Source of the DNA: Debaryomyces hansenii CBS767
Taxonomy: Eukaryota > Ascomycota > Pichiomycetes > Serinales > Debaryomycetaceae
Length of the DNA stretch: 64,000 bases
Direction: 5' to 3'
Assembly: GCF_000006445.2 (NCBI RefSeq)
Contig: NC_006047.2
Coordinates: 372,001 to 436,000, forward strand
Part shown: positions 1 through 10,652 of the stretch, piece by piece
Numbering within the stretch: the first letter of the stretch is position 1
Layout of the letters: every line of letters starts with the position of its first letter
The notes under the pieces: generated by a model
Database searches by the model: none
The model's input: the letters and a program-made list of their open reading frames with translations, nothing else
What the model was told of the DNA's origin: nothing
Translations under genes and position numbers: made by a program

Positions 1-1325
1 AATACGAAAGATTGCTTATGAAGTTGAAGACTACAGCAAGAACTGACTTGTGCCTAATTCATGCCGACAAGTATGTTGAACCTGGCTCAACTAGTGTTTG
101 GCTTAAAAATCGTATATGGGTGCAAGGACACCATCATATTCAAATGGAAATTGCTAGAGATAACAGTGTGCAACAGGGACAAAAAACCAGCATTATTAAG
201 AACATCGCTGCAAAAATAAGTAGTAGGACTAATACTAATATTAAGTCTAGGCTTGAAAATGTTAAAACAAAGGCAATTTTATCTTTGAATAAATTCAACA
301 ATCGTTTGAGTCGCAGAACTCATTCTTATAAAACAGTACAAGCCCATAAGAATGACTTTTTGCGATTAGCAAGAATCTTGTCTAATGAAAGTGTTGGCTT
401 GGTACTAGGCGGAGGAGGGTCCAGAGGTATTTCTCACGTAGGTGTGGTAATGGCCTTAGAAAAACATGGCATTCCAATTGATTTGATAGGGGGTACTTCA
501 ATTGGATCATTTGTCGGCGGATTGTACGCAAAGGACTACAACATTGTTTCGATCTATGGTAGAGCCAAGAGATTTGCCAAGAGAGTATCTTCCTGGTGGA
601 GAATGGTGTTAGATTTGACATATCCAGTGACATCGTATATTACAGGATATGAATTCAATAGGGGTATTTGGAAGATTTTTGGATCAAGCGAAATTGAAGA
701 TTTTTGGATCAGATACTTTTGTAATTCTACAAATATCACAAATTCGACTATGGATATCCACGAGAGTGGTTTCCTGTGGAGATTTATTAGAGCCTCAATG
801 TCCTTGGCGGGTTTATTACCCCCCATCACGTACGGCGGAAGCATGTTATTGGATGGTGGTTATTTAGATAATTTGCCTGTCATGGAAATGAAGAAAAAGG
901 GTGCAAAATATATAATTGCTGTAGATGTTGGCTCTGTTGATGACAGAACCCCAATGAACTACGGTGATACTTTATCTGGATTTTGGGTACTATTCAACAG
1001 ATGGAACCCTTTTTCAAGGCATCCAAACGTACCAAATATGATGGACATACAATTAAGACTAGCATATGTTGCAAGTGTTAATGCATTAGAGCTAGCAAAA
1101 AAGACCCCTGGTGTTATCTATTTAAGACCTCCAATTGATGACTACGCTACTCTAGACTTTGCTAAATTCGACGAAATTTATCATGTTGGAATGGCTTATG
1201 CAGATAACTTACTTACCAGGTGGGAGCAAACTGGTAAAATTCCACCTATTGCCGGTATGATCGACAGGTCGAGAATCAGAAATGGTGAAGAAAGGAAGTC
1301 ATTATATAGAAGGAGCTCTATTTAG
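1..1325 (+). CDS. NTE1: Lysophospholipase NTE1, C-terminal part (5' end outside window)
   Basis: This is the 3' end of neuropathy target esterase/lysophospholipase, an ER serine esterase that deacylates phosphatidylcholine to glycerophosphocholine. The frame is open from the first bases of the window, so the cyclic-nucleotide-binding-like N-terminal region lies upstream. About 440 residues are visible. They hold the patatin domain: the glycine-rich oxyanion-hole motif GGGGSRG at visible residues 136-142, the nucleophile elbow GTSIG with Ser about 166, and the catalytic Asp in DGG at about 284. Together these give the Ser-Asp dyad of patatin-like esterases. The C-terminal tail is short and basic. 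The ORF ends in TAG at 1323-1325, and the next gene starts 144 bp downstream on the same strand. Confidence 0.95.
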   Translation, partial: YERLLMKLKTTARTDLCLIHADKYVEPGSTSVWLKNRIWVQGHHHIQMEIARDNSVQQGQKTSIIKNIAAKISSRTNTNIKSRLENVKTKAILSLNKFNNRLSRRTHSYKTVQAHKNDFLRLARILSNESVGLVLGGGGSRGISHVGVVMALEKHGIPIDLIGGTSIGSFVGGLYAKDYNIVSIYGRAKRFAKRVSSWWRMVLDLTYPVTSYITGYEFNRGIWKIFGSSEIEDFWIRYFCNSTNITNSTMDIHESGFLWRFIRASMSLAGLLPPITYGGSMLLDGGYLDNLPVMEMKKKGAKYIIAVDVGSVDDRTPMNYGDTLSGFWVLFNRWNPFSRHPNVPNMMDIQLRLAYVASVNALELAKKTPGVIYLRPPIDDYATLDFAKFDEIYHVGMAYADNLLTRWEQTGKIPPIAGMIDRSRIRNGEERKSLYRRSSI

Positions 1326-1469
1326 AGTCATAATACCATATTTATTTAAAATTTAATAGCATTTTGAAGTTATAGTTAGATCTGTATATAAATTTAAGCT
1401 ACATATTTTTCAGATGAGAAGAACTTAAGCATCAAAATTCCTATTAAGTGCAAATAGGTCAACTTATTC

Positions 1470-4031
1470 ATGTATATACCGACTGCTCGAAAGAGATTGC
1501 TAAGGAATGGAGTTCTTGGAAGAGTGGCGTGTTTGAGGAATCCTTGGATTTTCCATAGGCGTAATATACAAATAGTCCATAATAATGCATCTGTCCAAGC
1601 TGAACAGGTACAAAAGAAACGTCTCAACCTTGACAGCGTTGCCAGCTTGAAGTATGATCCTTCAGATGATCTTACAGACTTCACATCATTTGGAATTTTA
1701 CCTTTTTTTCAAGAAAAATTGAATAGACTATTACGTCCTGACGATAGGAGCATCACCTCGGCTCCGGATTACAATGTACCTCCAACTCATGATCAAAGAA
1801 CCTTATTGTCTGTATTGAACTCCGAACATAGTTTAATTCATAGAGGTTCCTCGCAAACTGGGAAGAGTTTAGCGCTACTTACTTATGCATTAAACCATAC
1901 GCTATCAAAAGTACCAAATTTTGGATCTTTGAAGAATTCAAGGTCTTATCAGTCTGTTGATTCTATTATCTTGGCTCCCACAGACCTATTAATCGGAAAA
2001 TATGAGTATTATGCTAAAGAGCTTACAAAGGATATCCCGGAAATGTGTTGCCCAGATCAACTACTTGTTGATGGAAGCGACAATGATTATTCTGTAATGA
2101 GAAAGCCATTAAGTGTGAAATTCTTGTATTCAGATGGAACAACTAAATCCTTGTGTACATCCAACAATTCTGAATATTCTTCCAATATTCCTCAAATATT
2201 AATAACTACACCCAGTAAACTTTACGAAATAATGAATGATGAGAAGTCAGTAGATAACATAACGAAAGGAAACTTGAATGAAGTTCGATTCTTTGCCATT
2301 GATGAGATGGATTTTCTACTTAACACAACGAATATTTCTACGACTAGTAATACAAATTTAGTGAATAGTGGCAAGAAGTCAAAGTATCTTAACAAGATTG
2401 AAAAGATTATCCGTGAATTGCAAACTTCGCAGATTAAATATTACACTTCCCACTTAATTCGCCGGTTGAAATATGTCGAAACTACACATAGAAATGCCAA
2501 TAAGGAAGCATTCGATAATAACAAATTTGACCATGCCACGTTTGTTCTTGAAGATAACACTTTATCTACTAGTAATGTCTCAACTAATCTAGAACTTTTG
2601 CTTAGCCACAACTCGACAAATTCCAGACCAGATGAAAGTTTGCTTAAAAAGTTAATTAAGGTTAAACGTAAAGTTCTTTATAAGCCTATTCAATATTGTT
2701 TTATCTTTCACCCAAAACATAGCTATCAGCAAATACTTTTACAGTTGTCTAACAAGAAGTATAAAAAGGCTTTTGATGAGACGATTATGAAAGAACTTCA
2801 GAAAATACACAACGTGTCAAGAAATGATGATAGATTGCAAAACGAGTATAGTAAATATTTGTTGGAGAAAGTAACAAGAAATGATCAAAAACAAGAAGAT
2901 TCCCAAGTCAGTTTCATTGAAAAGTTGGTTCGATTTGATGATTCAAAAAGATTTTATAGGAAACAAGAAAGAAAGATTGTTTCTGTTGGGTCATTTAATC
3001 TCGATAATAAAATAATAGATACGTCGAAAGAAGCATCAGAAAATGAGACTAGTTCTTCAATCAGCAAGATTCAAACACATTTTGTTGAAGCAAGAAATAT
3101 AAAAAAGAATTCTAACCGAGTATTATTGAGAGATATTAACATTACTAAGAATATGCCTGATAAAGTAAAGACAATATCAGTGTTAGAAAATGATATAGAG
3201 AATTCGGGGTATAATATAAAGAACCTTTTAAAAAGTTTCTTGAAATCCCGAATGTTATCGACTTCCTCATTATTAAAGAAAGACAAGGGGTTCATTAATA
3301 ATCAAATGATTGTAACCGAAATAACAAGAGCAACTATTCTGAAATTTAAAATGGAATATCCGCTTAATACCGACCCAATATTGATTGTTATGCCACCTGC
3401 TATCAACGTGGAATCACTTTCAGATGAGCTAAGCATGGATAAATCGTCTCCCGATAAGTTTACATGCCTCAATACTGAAGAATTTCGGACTAAAACTGAA
3501 TGTGCTAGCCCAAATTTTGACTACCTTGCTTTACTGAACTTCTTTTTAAAACAGTCACCAAAGGAGTATGATATTAGGACTAATCTCATTGTGCATCCTG
3601 ATCAATTAATTGGACAAAATATCAGTGGTTTGACAAATTTGATAGTAATCGGGATGGAATCAATGTTGCCACAACTTGCCTTTAGCTCGAAGGATCTGAC
3701 CGTCGATGAAATCGCTGGTATAGATGATCCTGTAAGCGACTTATCGTCCTTTTACTTGTCCAAATTGTCTTCGCTGTCAAATTCGAATGTAAAGAACTTA
3801 TTGTTTGTGTTGGATGCGTTTAATAAGAATGATAGCAAAATTCTCAAATCTAGAATATCAAGCGATTTTCAGCGTCTAAGTCAAATTATACTCTATAATG
3901 ATTTACAGGAAAGGATAAATTTGAGTAAACTTTGTGAAGAACATCCTGCAATGACCGAACTTGCTTATGGTATTGATAAATCATTTTATCAAAGAGTAAG
4001 AAATGACATAAACAAACATGTATATAAATAG
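1470..4031 (+). CDS. Degenerate DEAD-box-like protein, probably mitochondrial
   Basis: I do not recognise the ortholog of this 853-residue protein. The first 45 residues are rich in Arg with almost no acidic residues, as in mitochondrial presequences. A helicase core can be traced. There is a Walker A-like GSSQTGKS at about residues 126-133, a motif Ia-like ILAPTDLL, a TTPSKL resembling the TPGRL motif, and IDEMD at about 277-281 in place of DEAD. No clear SAT motif and no HRxGR motif VI follows, and the region between is long, charged and low in complexity. A second RecA-like fold may begin near PILIVMPP. It is therefore more likely a diverged, possibly inactive DEAD-box relative than a working helicase. 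It does not resemble MRH4 as I know it. The start is the first ATG and the stop is 109 bp from the convergent PIF1 end. Confidence 0.7.
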   Translation: MYIPTARKRLLRNGVLGRVACLRNPWIFHRRNIQIVHNNASVQAEQVQKKRLNLDSVASLKYDPSDDLTDFTSFGILPFFQEKLNRLLRPDDRSITSAPDYNVPPTHDQRTLLSVLNSEHSLIHRGSSQTGKSLALLTYALNHTLSKVPNFGSLKNSRSYQSVDSIILAPTDLLIGKYEYYAKELTKDIPEMCCPDQLLVDGSDNDYSVMRKPLSVKFLYSDGTTKSLCTSNNSEYSSNIPQILITTPSKLYEIMNDEKSVDNITKGNLNEVRFFAIDEMDFLLNTTNISTTSNTNLVNSGKKSKYLNKIEKIIRELQTSQIKYYTSHLIRRLKYVETTHRNANKEAFDNNKFDHATFVLEDNTLSTSNVSTNLELLLSHNSTNSRPDESLLKKLIKVKRKVLYKPIQYCFIFHPKHSYQQILLQLSNKKYKKAFDETIMKELQKIHNVSRNDDRLQNEYSKYLLEKVTRNDQKQEDSQVSFIEKLVRFDDSKRFYRKQERKIVSVGSFNLDNKIIDTSKEASENETSSSISKIQTHFVEARNIKKNSNRVLLRDINITKNMPDKVKTISVLENDIENSGYNIKNLLKSFLKSRMLSTSSLLKKDKGFINNQMIVTEITRATILKFKMEYPLNTDPILIVMPPAINVESLSDELSMDKSSPDKFTCLNTEEFRTKTECASPNFDYLALLNFFLKQSPKEYDIRTNLIVHPDQLIGQNISGLTNLIVIGMESMLPQLAFSSKDLTVDEIAGIDDPVSDLSSFYLSKLSSLSNSNVKNLLFVLDAFNKNDSKILKSRISSDFQRLSQIILYNDLQERINLSKLCEEHPAMTELAYGIDKSFYQRVRNDINKHVYK

Positions 4032-4140
4032 ACACCTTGTATTATAAAATGTATATATTATTCGAATTTAAATTTTTGACTTTAGTTATATTCTAACTCT
4101 ATAAATTCCTATACAGAATATAGCTATTATAAAAAATAAC

Positions 4141-6639
4141 TCATGATATCATAATTCGTTCTTTATGCCTTCCTTCTTTTGGTTGCAACAAATGTGGTCT
4201 GGCAAAATCGTTCGTGGTCAACGCGAGTTCTTCTGTTGAGGACAAGCTTTCATAGAATTTGTTAACTTTAGGATGTGCCATAATCTTATCCTTGTTGAAG
4301 TTCAAAACCTGTAAGCCATTCCGCGATACAGCTCTTGATAAGGCCACATATGCTTGCCCTTTTTCAAAAACTCTCTTCAAATCCACTTTCACCTTTGGTA
4401 ATGTTTGACCTTGAGATTTATGAATTGACAAAGACCATGCAAGTATTAAAGGCAATTGTACCCGACGGGCCAAAACATTTTCATTCTCATCTTCAATCGT
4501 CCATTGTTCAGGTTCTACTAAAACTTCCCTGGTATTATAGCCATCAGGAAGTAAGAACCTTACGAGAGGATATTTCAGCTTACTAGAATTTTGATGTAGG
4601 GCCTTAATAAAATCAACTTTTCTTTCTTTATTTGTTCTGAATGCTAATTCATGAACATCTAATTCAACATCATGCAGGCCCTCCATTATTTCTATATCTT
4701 CTAAAAAATCGAAAATGGAATCATTTAAAGATAAAGGTTTATGTTCGGACTCTAATTCATCAAGAATTTTCTTCTTCTCCTTGTTCTTTTTAAATTCACG
4801 TTCTATTTCACTGATGGTTGCTTCAGGGTTTTCTTTCATCAAATTATAATGCATGTATGTATCTCGATCCATAAAATTCACGACCTGTCCTAATGAACCA
4901 TTAACTAAACTTTCATCAAAATTCTTGATACACATCACCTGTGCATTTTTTTTTAAGAAGAGCTTTTGAGGTGCTAAGAAGTTATTTAAAACGGTTTGTC
5001 TTTGATCTGTAGGTAATGAACCTGAATCTATAGCTTTAAAAATCTGTGATTCTCCTTTCAATAAATTAAGTCTTGTATTGTTTGCGTTTTCAACTTCGTA
5101 CCTTGTTGAAAATAATTCCGCTGGTTCGATACCGTCTGGATTATCCAATTTACGACTTAGCCTTTTGAACTCTGCAATAGTTTCATTGTTAACCTTACCA
5201 TTACGCATATCATTCAACATGTCTATAAACCTTTGATCACCTTTTTGTCGGAAAACTTCCTTGAGAATAATTGTACACTTAATTGTATCTTTCCATGCTT
5301 GACTTTCAAATGCAAATATTGATTCCTCAACAATGTTTTGTCCATTAAGACTCATTTGGTTTGTAGGTTTTACTTTATTTACTGGTGGTAGCTGATAAAA
5401 ATCACCACATACGATCAATTGTATGCCGCCGAACGGCTTGTTGTTCTTTCTTAAGGTTTTAGAAATAGAATCTAACTTGTTTAAGAACACACCGTCTATC
5501 ATTGAAATTTCATCGATAATTAGAACTTTGACCAGACACCACCTAATATAAGCTTTTTTATTCCTTCTTATCTTTTTCATTAATGCACTGATAGTCCCAT
5601 CACCTAGTCCGACACCTGCAAAACTGTGTAAGGTAATACCACCAATATTGCAGGCAGCCAATCCAGTGGATGCAGTAACTGCCACATGTCCCTTTTCATG
5701 TTTCTGTTTTAACGACTTGATGATCGACCTCAATAATACGGATTTACCAGTACCAGCTGAACCAGTATAGAAGAGCGATTGACCACCTGTTGCCAATTGT
5801 AAAACATACTCTTGTTCACCTGATAGTACTATTGGTTTGACACTTTTGATAATGTCAGTTGATTTTCTTGTGTTTGATTTTTTAATTTCCGAGTCATCTT
5901 CTATGTTAAAAGCCTTTTGGGTTGCTAGTTGAATAGTAGGATATATGTTTTCCAATTTCTTCGATCTAATAGAAGATGTAGAGAATGATCGTAATTGATT
6001 CGGAGTATTGGAAAACGGTTCTGTTATCTCAGAGGTCAGTCTTTTTGGCAGTATAGAGTGTTTTATAGGATGTTCCACAGGAACTGTAATAACTGGTTCA
6101 GGTTTGACTCTCTTGTGCTTGGGAGAAGAGCAATCCATAATATTTATTCGTGAATTTTCCGGAGACAATATAGTTCTCTCGATATTATAATTGTTGCATA
6201 CTACATCAGCATTATCATCATTATTATATTTCTTCAACTGTGGTGCATGCAACGTACGAGAATCAAGCATTTGTAAAAGCGCCTCGTCGTCAGAAAACGC
6301 TACCGACAGTTCCATGTCGTCGTCCTCTAAATCTTCATCTTCTAATTCCTTCATGCTAGTATCATCACTGAATGAAGAAGAAAAATCAATCCCTGCAACT
6401 GCATCCTGCATTTCATGTTTATTCTTGTCGATAGGTATTTGTACAGAATGAACATTTCTGTTCCCATTATGTATTATGTTATCACTCTGATTTCTATTGC
6501 TATAGCCTGCACAATTAGCAGACATATTGGGTATGTTGTTATTGGAGATGATGCTTTTGGATTGCTTGTAAGTAGAATAGCCTCGAATGAGCCAATTATT
6601 TGAATATGACGCCTGCAATACAAAAATACGACGAGACAT
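4141..6639 (-). CDS. PIF1: PIF1 5'-3' DNA helicase (nuclear and mitochondrial)
   Basis: This is an 832-residue Pif1-family superfamily 1B helicase that unwinds G-quadruplexes and forked DNA, removes telomerase from telomeres and maintains mtDNA. Residues 1-280 are acidic, low-complexity and divergent. The helicase core follows: Walker A GSAGTGKS near residue 293, the Pif1-type motif around TASTGLAA, Walker B IIDEIS near 374, GGIQLIVCGDFYQLPPV, and the C-terminal motif SIHKSQGQT. The N-terminus (MSRRIFVLQ...) looks like a mitochondrial presequence. A second in-frame ATG at codon 39 (6523-6525) could give the nuclear form, as codon 40 does in S. cerevisiae. The gene converges with the DEAD-box-like gene and diverges from SEC39. 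Confidence 0.95.
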   Translation of the reverse strand: MSRRIFVLQASYSNNWLIRGYSTYKQSKSIISNNNIPNMSANCAGYSNRNQSDNIIHNGNRNVHSVQIPIDKNKHEMQDAVAGIDFSSSFSDDTSMKELEDEDLEDDDMELSVAFSDDEALLQMLDSRTLHAPQLKKYNNDDNADVVCNNYNIERTILSPENSRINIMDCSSPKHKRVKPEPVITVPVEHPIKHSILPKRLTSEITEPFSNTPNQLRSFSTSSIRSKKLENIYPTIQLATQKAFNIEDDSEIKKSNTRKSTDIIKSVKPIVLSGEQEYVLQLATGGQSLFYTGSAGTGKSVLLRSIIKSLKQKHEKGHVAVTASTGLAACNIGGITLHSFAGVGLGDGTISALMKKIRRNKKAYIRWCLVKVLIIDEISMIDGVFLNKLDSISKTLRKNNKPFGGIQLIVCGDFYQLPPVNKVKPTNQMSLNGQNIVEESIFAFESQAWKDTIKCTIILKEVFRQKGDQRFIDMLNDMRNGKVNNETIAEFKRLSRKLDNPDGIEPAELFSTRYEVENANNTRLNLLKGESQIFKAIDSGSLPTDQRQTVLNNFLAPQKLFLKKNAQVMCIKNFDESLVNGSLGQVVNFMDRDTYMHYNLMKENPEATISEIEREFKKNKEKKKILDELESEHKPLSLNDSIFDFLEDIEIMEGLHDVELDVHELAFRTNKERKVDFIKALHQNSSKLKYPLVRFLLPDGYNTREVLVEPEQWTIEDENENVLARRVQLPLILAWSLSIHKSQGQTLPKVKVDLKRVFEKGQAYVALSRAVSRNGLQVLNFNKDKIMAHPKVNKFYESLSSTEELALTTNDFARPHLLQPKEGRHKERIMIS

Positions 6640-6849
6640 AAAATAAAATACGGTTAAAAAAGATTATATGTCAGTAGTATTCTCTATTATCATAAGACTC
6701 AGTTGCAACGGTTATTGCATTAATTGTTGTATTGAATAAATAATTCCATTAAATATATATTGACGCGAAGCTTTTAAAGTCTTGAAAAACTGATACCAAA
6801 TTCGAATTGTAAATGTTGATAATAAATTGATCTCAACAAATAACTGATT

Positions 6850-9417
6850 ATGAATGATGATAATAATGTACTAATCGCTGATGCTAAGATATACATTAGT
6901 ATCGTCTATTTGCTTTCATCTACTACAAATGTTGATGTTGATGACTTATCCAATGTCTTTAATTCCTTGGGTTCAGACATGGATGTTGGAAAACCCCATA
7001 CATACACAAATCTTCATAATATACTAGGCTTATTGCTCATATATCCAACTCGCTCATATATCTCAATCGAGAATATTGCAAGGTTTGCACAGGGAGTTGT
7101 GAATTATGCAAATTCCCCAGAGGATCGAAGTCTAAATGCTTCTGAAGGGTTGTACGAAGACTTAGAAGAATTTGCCAATTGGATCTCGAGTCGGTTCAAA
7201 ATAGATGACAGTGCTATATTGTCGCTAGATGATGGTCTATTGGTCCAAGCTGCGTATGATTTGGCTTTAGATAATAGGTTACAATGTGAACAGTACGGAT
7301 ATACATTAACCACTAACCAGTCAAACAATGAATTGCTCTTCCAGTTCGTTCAAGCGAAGGCTTTATTCTTATCGAAGTACTGCACTGAGATAGGTGTTTT
7401 AAATCCATTGTTTGAGATATTAGAAGGATATGCTCCATTTGATAAATGGTATCGAGGCATTATAGTCCCGTTCATGTACTACTGGGACAATTATGGGTCA
7501 CTTAATAGCAATTCGCTATTGGATCTTTTCCAATTTTTAAAGTCGGAATCGTTCAATGAAATGTTGCATATACTCATTGAACCTTTGAATCTGCCGGCTT
7601 ATAGTGAAAAATTGTCTGTTAGCAATTGGGTTTCTAAGGTCATTATGCCGTTAGTTGTTTATCAAGGCTATGATTTTAAACCATTATTAGAATGGCTATA
7701 CTTTAGAGGAGATTGGAATGTTCAAGAACCTTCGAAGAAATATAAAATATGGAATAATGCAATACGATCCATTATATCTTTTAAGGATTATAATAATGAT
7801 GTTCTAGAGATTTCAAACTATGAGAATATTCTAAGATTTTTTTTGGGTTCATGCTACTATTACGCAATATTTTATGAAACAGTTGAAAAGGTCTCATCGA
7901 TAGAAATGTTAAAATTATATGATTCCATAAAGGATAGTTTGGACGTAATCAAGAAACGAGTGGGATCTCCGCATAGTGGAAAAACTGACTATGCTATAGA
8001 TAAACTAGATTTTGATTCTTTGGATAATTCATCTGATCTTGATGCATTTATGAATGACCCTTCAAACCCATTTGCACAGTTATTCAACCCTAGTCCCTCG
8101 TCGATTAGTTTTCTTCACGAAGCTATAATAACTTGTGAGAGGTTATACCCTACAAATAAATTCACGATTCTTGAGTTTTTGAAATTAAAGTATTCAACCG
8201 CGTCCGATTTCTCATATGGTGAGCGAGAGGTAGCTAAAATAATGACGAATCTCAATACTAATAACTGGACCATGATTTTATCGTCTGCTCGCTTATTCAC
8301 TGATTCATTTATTGCAAACGATGAAGCAAATAACGAATCTATAAATAAGCTTATTATTGATAGATTTTTATTCAATAATCTATTTGATGTAGTCGGTGAC
8401 TTCTATGAGAAGGGAGAGTTGTCCATCTCTGTTGATGCTCTATTTTCTATAATTCTGAAAAAGTTTTGGGAATCATTTAATAAAGCGTCGAACTTTAATA
8501 ACAAAATCGGAAGATTACATGAAGCTTCTCAAAGTATTGAACTATATGATAAAATTTCGACTGATGAACAATTATCAGCTATTAACAAAGAAGAAATCAT
8601 AAGAATAAAGCATTTATTTAAGGCTGTGTCCAATATCAAGAACTTTAAGATTGTTATTCAAAAGGGATCCCCTTTTGTTCCTTCTGACTTAATCAGCCAA
8701 TTCAGCTCCGTCTCCCTGATGGGTGCTCTTGATTTGGATGAACAAAAGCGGTCACCTATGGCGTTAATTTCTACCATTCTAGAACAGAACCCAAAATCAT
8801 ACTTGGCATTCGAAAAATTATACAAAATTTTGAATGATCTCCTTATATTCTTCAATGATAACCGGTCAGAGCCTACGTTTTATTTCAACAAATTGAAATC
8901 TATTTGCATTGAGTCAGCATTAGTTGATAACAATTTTCAATTTGCATATAGGCAATCTAATGAACTACTTGATCATTATTCGGTCGACCTGAACAAAAAC
9001 TTGAATGACTTTTGGCTCACGTTCTATCAAGTGGGTAAATTTATTTCCCCTGAATGGTTTAATGAATCTCGTTCTCCACAAAACGATAAGATTGACATAT
9101 TAATAAAGCAGAGAGAAATATTATCCAAAACCCTCAAATACTCTAAACCATCAGATACTTCTATTGACAATAGTAGACTCATATTAAAACAATGGGAAAG
9201 CATTAATAGCCAAATCGAAGACTGGTACATAAATCTGCAACAAGGTTACTACACCAAGGGCTTATCTTCTACGACTGACGCTGTTCCTGAACGTATGGCT
9301 ACTTTAGCTAGTGACATTATGAATGATGCGTCAAATACTACAACACAGGCTAGTGACAAGTTATCTAATTTATTCGTATCTGGTTTAGGGTGGGCACTAG
9401 GTGCAAATCCACAATGA
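6850..9417 (+). CDS. SEC39: Dsl1 tethering complex subunit Sec39
   Basis: This 855-residue, mostly helical protein is the Sec39 subunit of the ER-resident Dsl1 complex, which tethers Golgi-derived COPI vesicles. The best marker is near residues 720-735, where FWLTFYQVGKFISPEW parallels HWLTFYQMGKFVDPNW of S. cerevisiae Sec39. The flanking order of conserved segments also agrees, including the preceding FAYRQSNELLDHY and the following tryptophan-containing helix. It is about 145 residues longer than the S. cerevisiae protein, mainly in the N-terminal half and in a C-terminal Ser/Thr-rich tail. No transmembrane segment is visible, which fits a peripheral membrane protein. The gene is divergent from PIF1 with 210 bp between the starts. 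Confidence 0.88.
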   Translation: MNDDNNVLIADAKIYISIVYLLSSTTNVDVDDLSNVFNSLGSDMDVGKPHTYTNLHNILGLLLIYPTRSYISIENIARFAQGVVNYANSPEDRSLNASEGLYEDLEEFANWISSRFKIDDSAILSLDDGLLVQAAYDLALDNRLQCEQYGYTLTTNQSNNELLFQFVQAKALFLSKYCTEIGVLNPLFEILEGYAPFDKWYRGIIVPFMYYWDNYGSLNSNSLLDLFQFLKSESFNEMLHILIEPLNLPAYSEKLSVSNWVSKVIMPLVVYQGYDFKPLLEWLYFRGDWNVQEPSKKYKIWNNAIRSIISFKDYNNDVLEISNYENILRFFLGSCYYYAIFYETVEKVSSIEMLKLYDSIKDSLDVIKKRVGSPHSGKTDYAIDKLDFDSLDNSSDLDAFMNDPSNPFAQLFNPSPSSISFLHEAIITCERLYPTNKFTILEFLKLKYSTASDFSYGEREVAKIMTNLNTNNWTMILSSARLFTDSFIANDEANNESINKLIIDRFLFNNLFDVVGDFYEKGELSISVDALFSIILKKFWESFNKASNFNNKIGRLHEASQSIELYDKISTDEQLSAINKEEIIRIKHLFKAVSNIKNFKIVIQKGSPFVPSDLISQFSSVSLMGALDLDEQKRSPMALISTILEQNPKSYLAFEKLYKILNDLLIFFNDNRSEPTFYFNKLKSICIESALVDNNFQFAYRQSNELLDHYSVDLNKNLNDFWLTFYQVGKFISPEWFNESRSPQNDKIDILIKQREILSKTLKYSKPSDTSIDNSRLILKQWESINSQIEDWYINLQQGYYTKGLSSTTDAVPERMATLASDIMNDASNTTTQASDKLSNLFVSGLGWALGANPQ

Positions 9418-9524
9418 TTATAGTAAGTTATATACAGTATTTAAATTTATAGCTGAAATATTATATCTTTCAAAATATAACCTAAGATTGCATTTACTTT
9501 AATTACAATACGAAGCTGTATATT

Positions 9525-10481
9525 ATGGTATTAATTACAAACAAACAGCAGGACCTCATTGATGAGGTTATATCTAACTATCTAAAAAATTATGATAAAA
9601 TAGCGCAACAGTACTTAAAAATCAGACAAGACATATATGAATTAACAACATCAATCTCCCAAGAAATAACGGAATCAAAAGAGGGATTGGTATCCGATTC
9701 AAATAAATTCAAAATTAAACAATTGCTGTATGATTTTGACAAGGTCTGTGAAATATATAAGACTCATTTGCAAATTTTAAATCTGAATCTCGATATCAAA
9801 CAGAATATTCCTCCACCATATATCGAAGAACTTAACTTACAATATGATGCATTATTAGCGAGAAAAACTGACTTAAAATCAGAAATAGACACTTTAAAAA
9901 ATGTTCAGAAGCCATTATTGGATAAGATGAGATTGTTACTTAAGAGTTTTGAAAATGGGCTTAATAGTCGAACCGCTAAAAGAATGAATAGGATAGTAAG
10001 CGATGGTATAAATGAACCAGACGAAAATAGTAAGGATATAGACGTTCAGTCTTTAATATTCCATTCGGCTGATATGGAAACGTTATTCAGTGATGTGGAT
10101 ACTAAATTGAATCAGTTGAAAAATATAGGCAATGACGACGACCCCGATAACATCATTGATTCTAATCAACCAAAGAATATAACCCGTTACATCGACGAAC
10201 ACTTACGAAATGGGAGAACCTTTCATCTTTTAGAAGAAGATAAATACATTTATGATGTATCAAAATCTGCTACGGTTGATACTGCTACGTCCCTTACAAG
10301 TGTAGATGAGTATGATAGAATGATTGAAAATTTAATTATCAACATAAAGGACGTCATCGAGCATGGTGCAGAATCCAAGGAAAGATGGAGTAATAATGCA
10401 AGAAAATTGGACCTCATAAAAGAAACTTTGAACAAATTTGAAGATTCTGTGGATATTTCTGACGAAGAGATGGAATCATAG
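9525..10481 (+). CDS. Coiled-coil protein of unknown function
   Basis: I do not recognise this 318-residue protein. It is acidic, has no membrane segment or signal peptide, and shows long heptad-like helical stretches at about residues 5-55, 65-150 and 255-310. There are no catalytic motifs. Size and architecture would fit a small structural subunit, for example of a kinetochore or spindle complex, but nothing in the sequence proves that. The first ATG at 9525 is used. The gene follows SEC39 by 107 bp on the same strand and converges with LSM3, leaving 171 bp between stops. Confidence 0.75.
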   Translation: MVLITNKQQDLIDEVISNYLKNYDKIAQQYLKIRQDIYELTTSISQEITESKEGLVSDSNKFKIKQLLYDFDKVCEIYKTHLQILNLNLDIKQNIPPPYIEELNLQYDALLARKTDLKSEIDTLKNVQKPLLDKMRLLLKSFENGLNSRTAKRMNRIVSDGINEPDENSKDIDVQSLIFHSADMETLFSDVDTKLNQLKNIGNDDDPDNIIDSNQPKNITRYIDEHLRNGRTFHLLEEDKYIYDVSKSATVDTATSLTSVDEYDRMIENLIINIKDVIEHGAESKERWSNNARKLDLIKETLNKFEDSVDISDEEMES

Positions 10482-10652
10482 AAATTGTACGAATTACATA
10501 ATTAACCTTTTTAATAATATATATTACTATAGATCTAAAAACTCCACAGAGTTCTCAACATATTATACAGATGAATGTCCACTCAATATCGAACTTCATT
10601 ATATTAATTTTATCGGTAGGCAGATTAATATCGTTGGTTATATTTCTATTTC

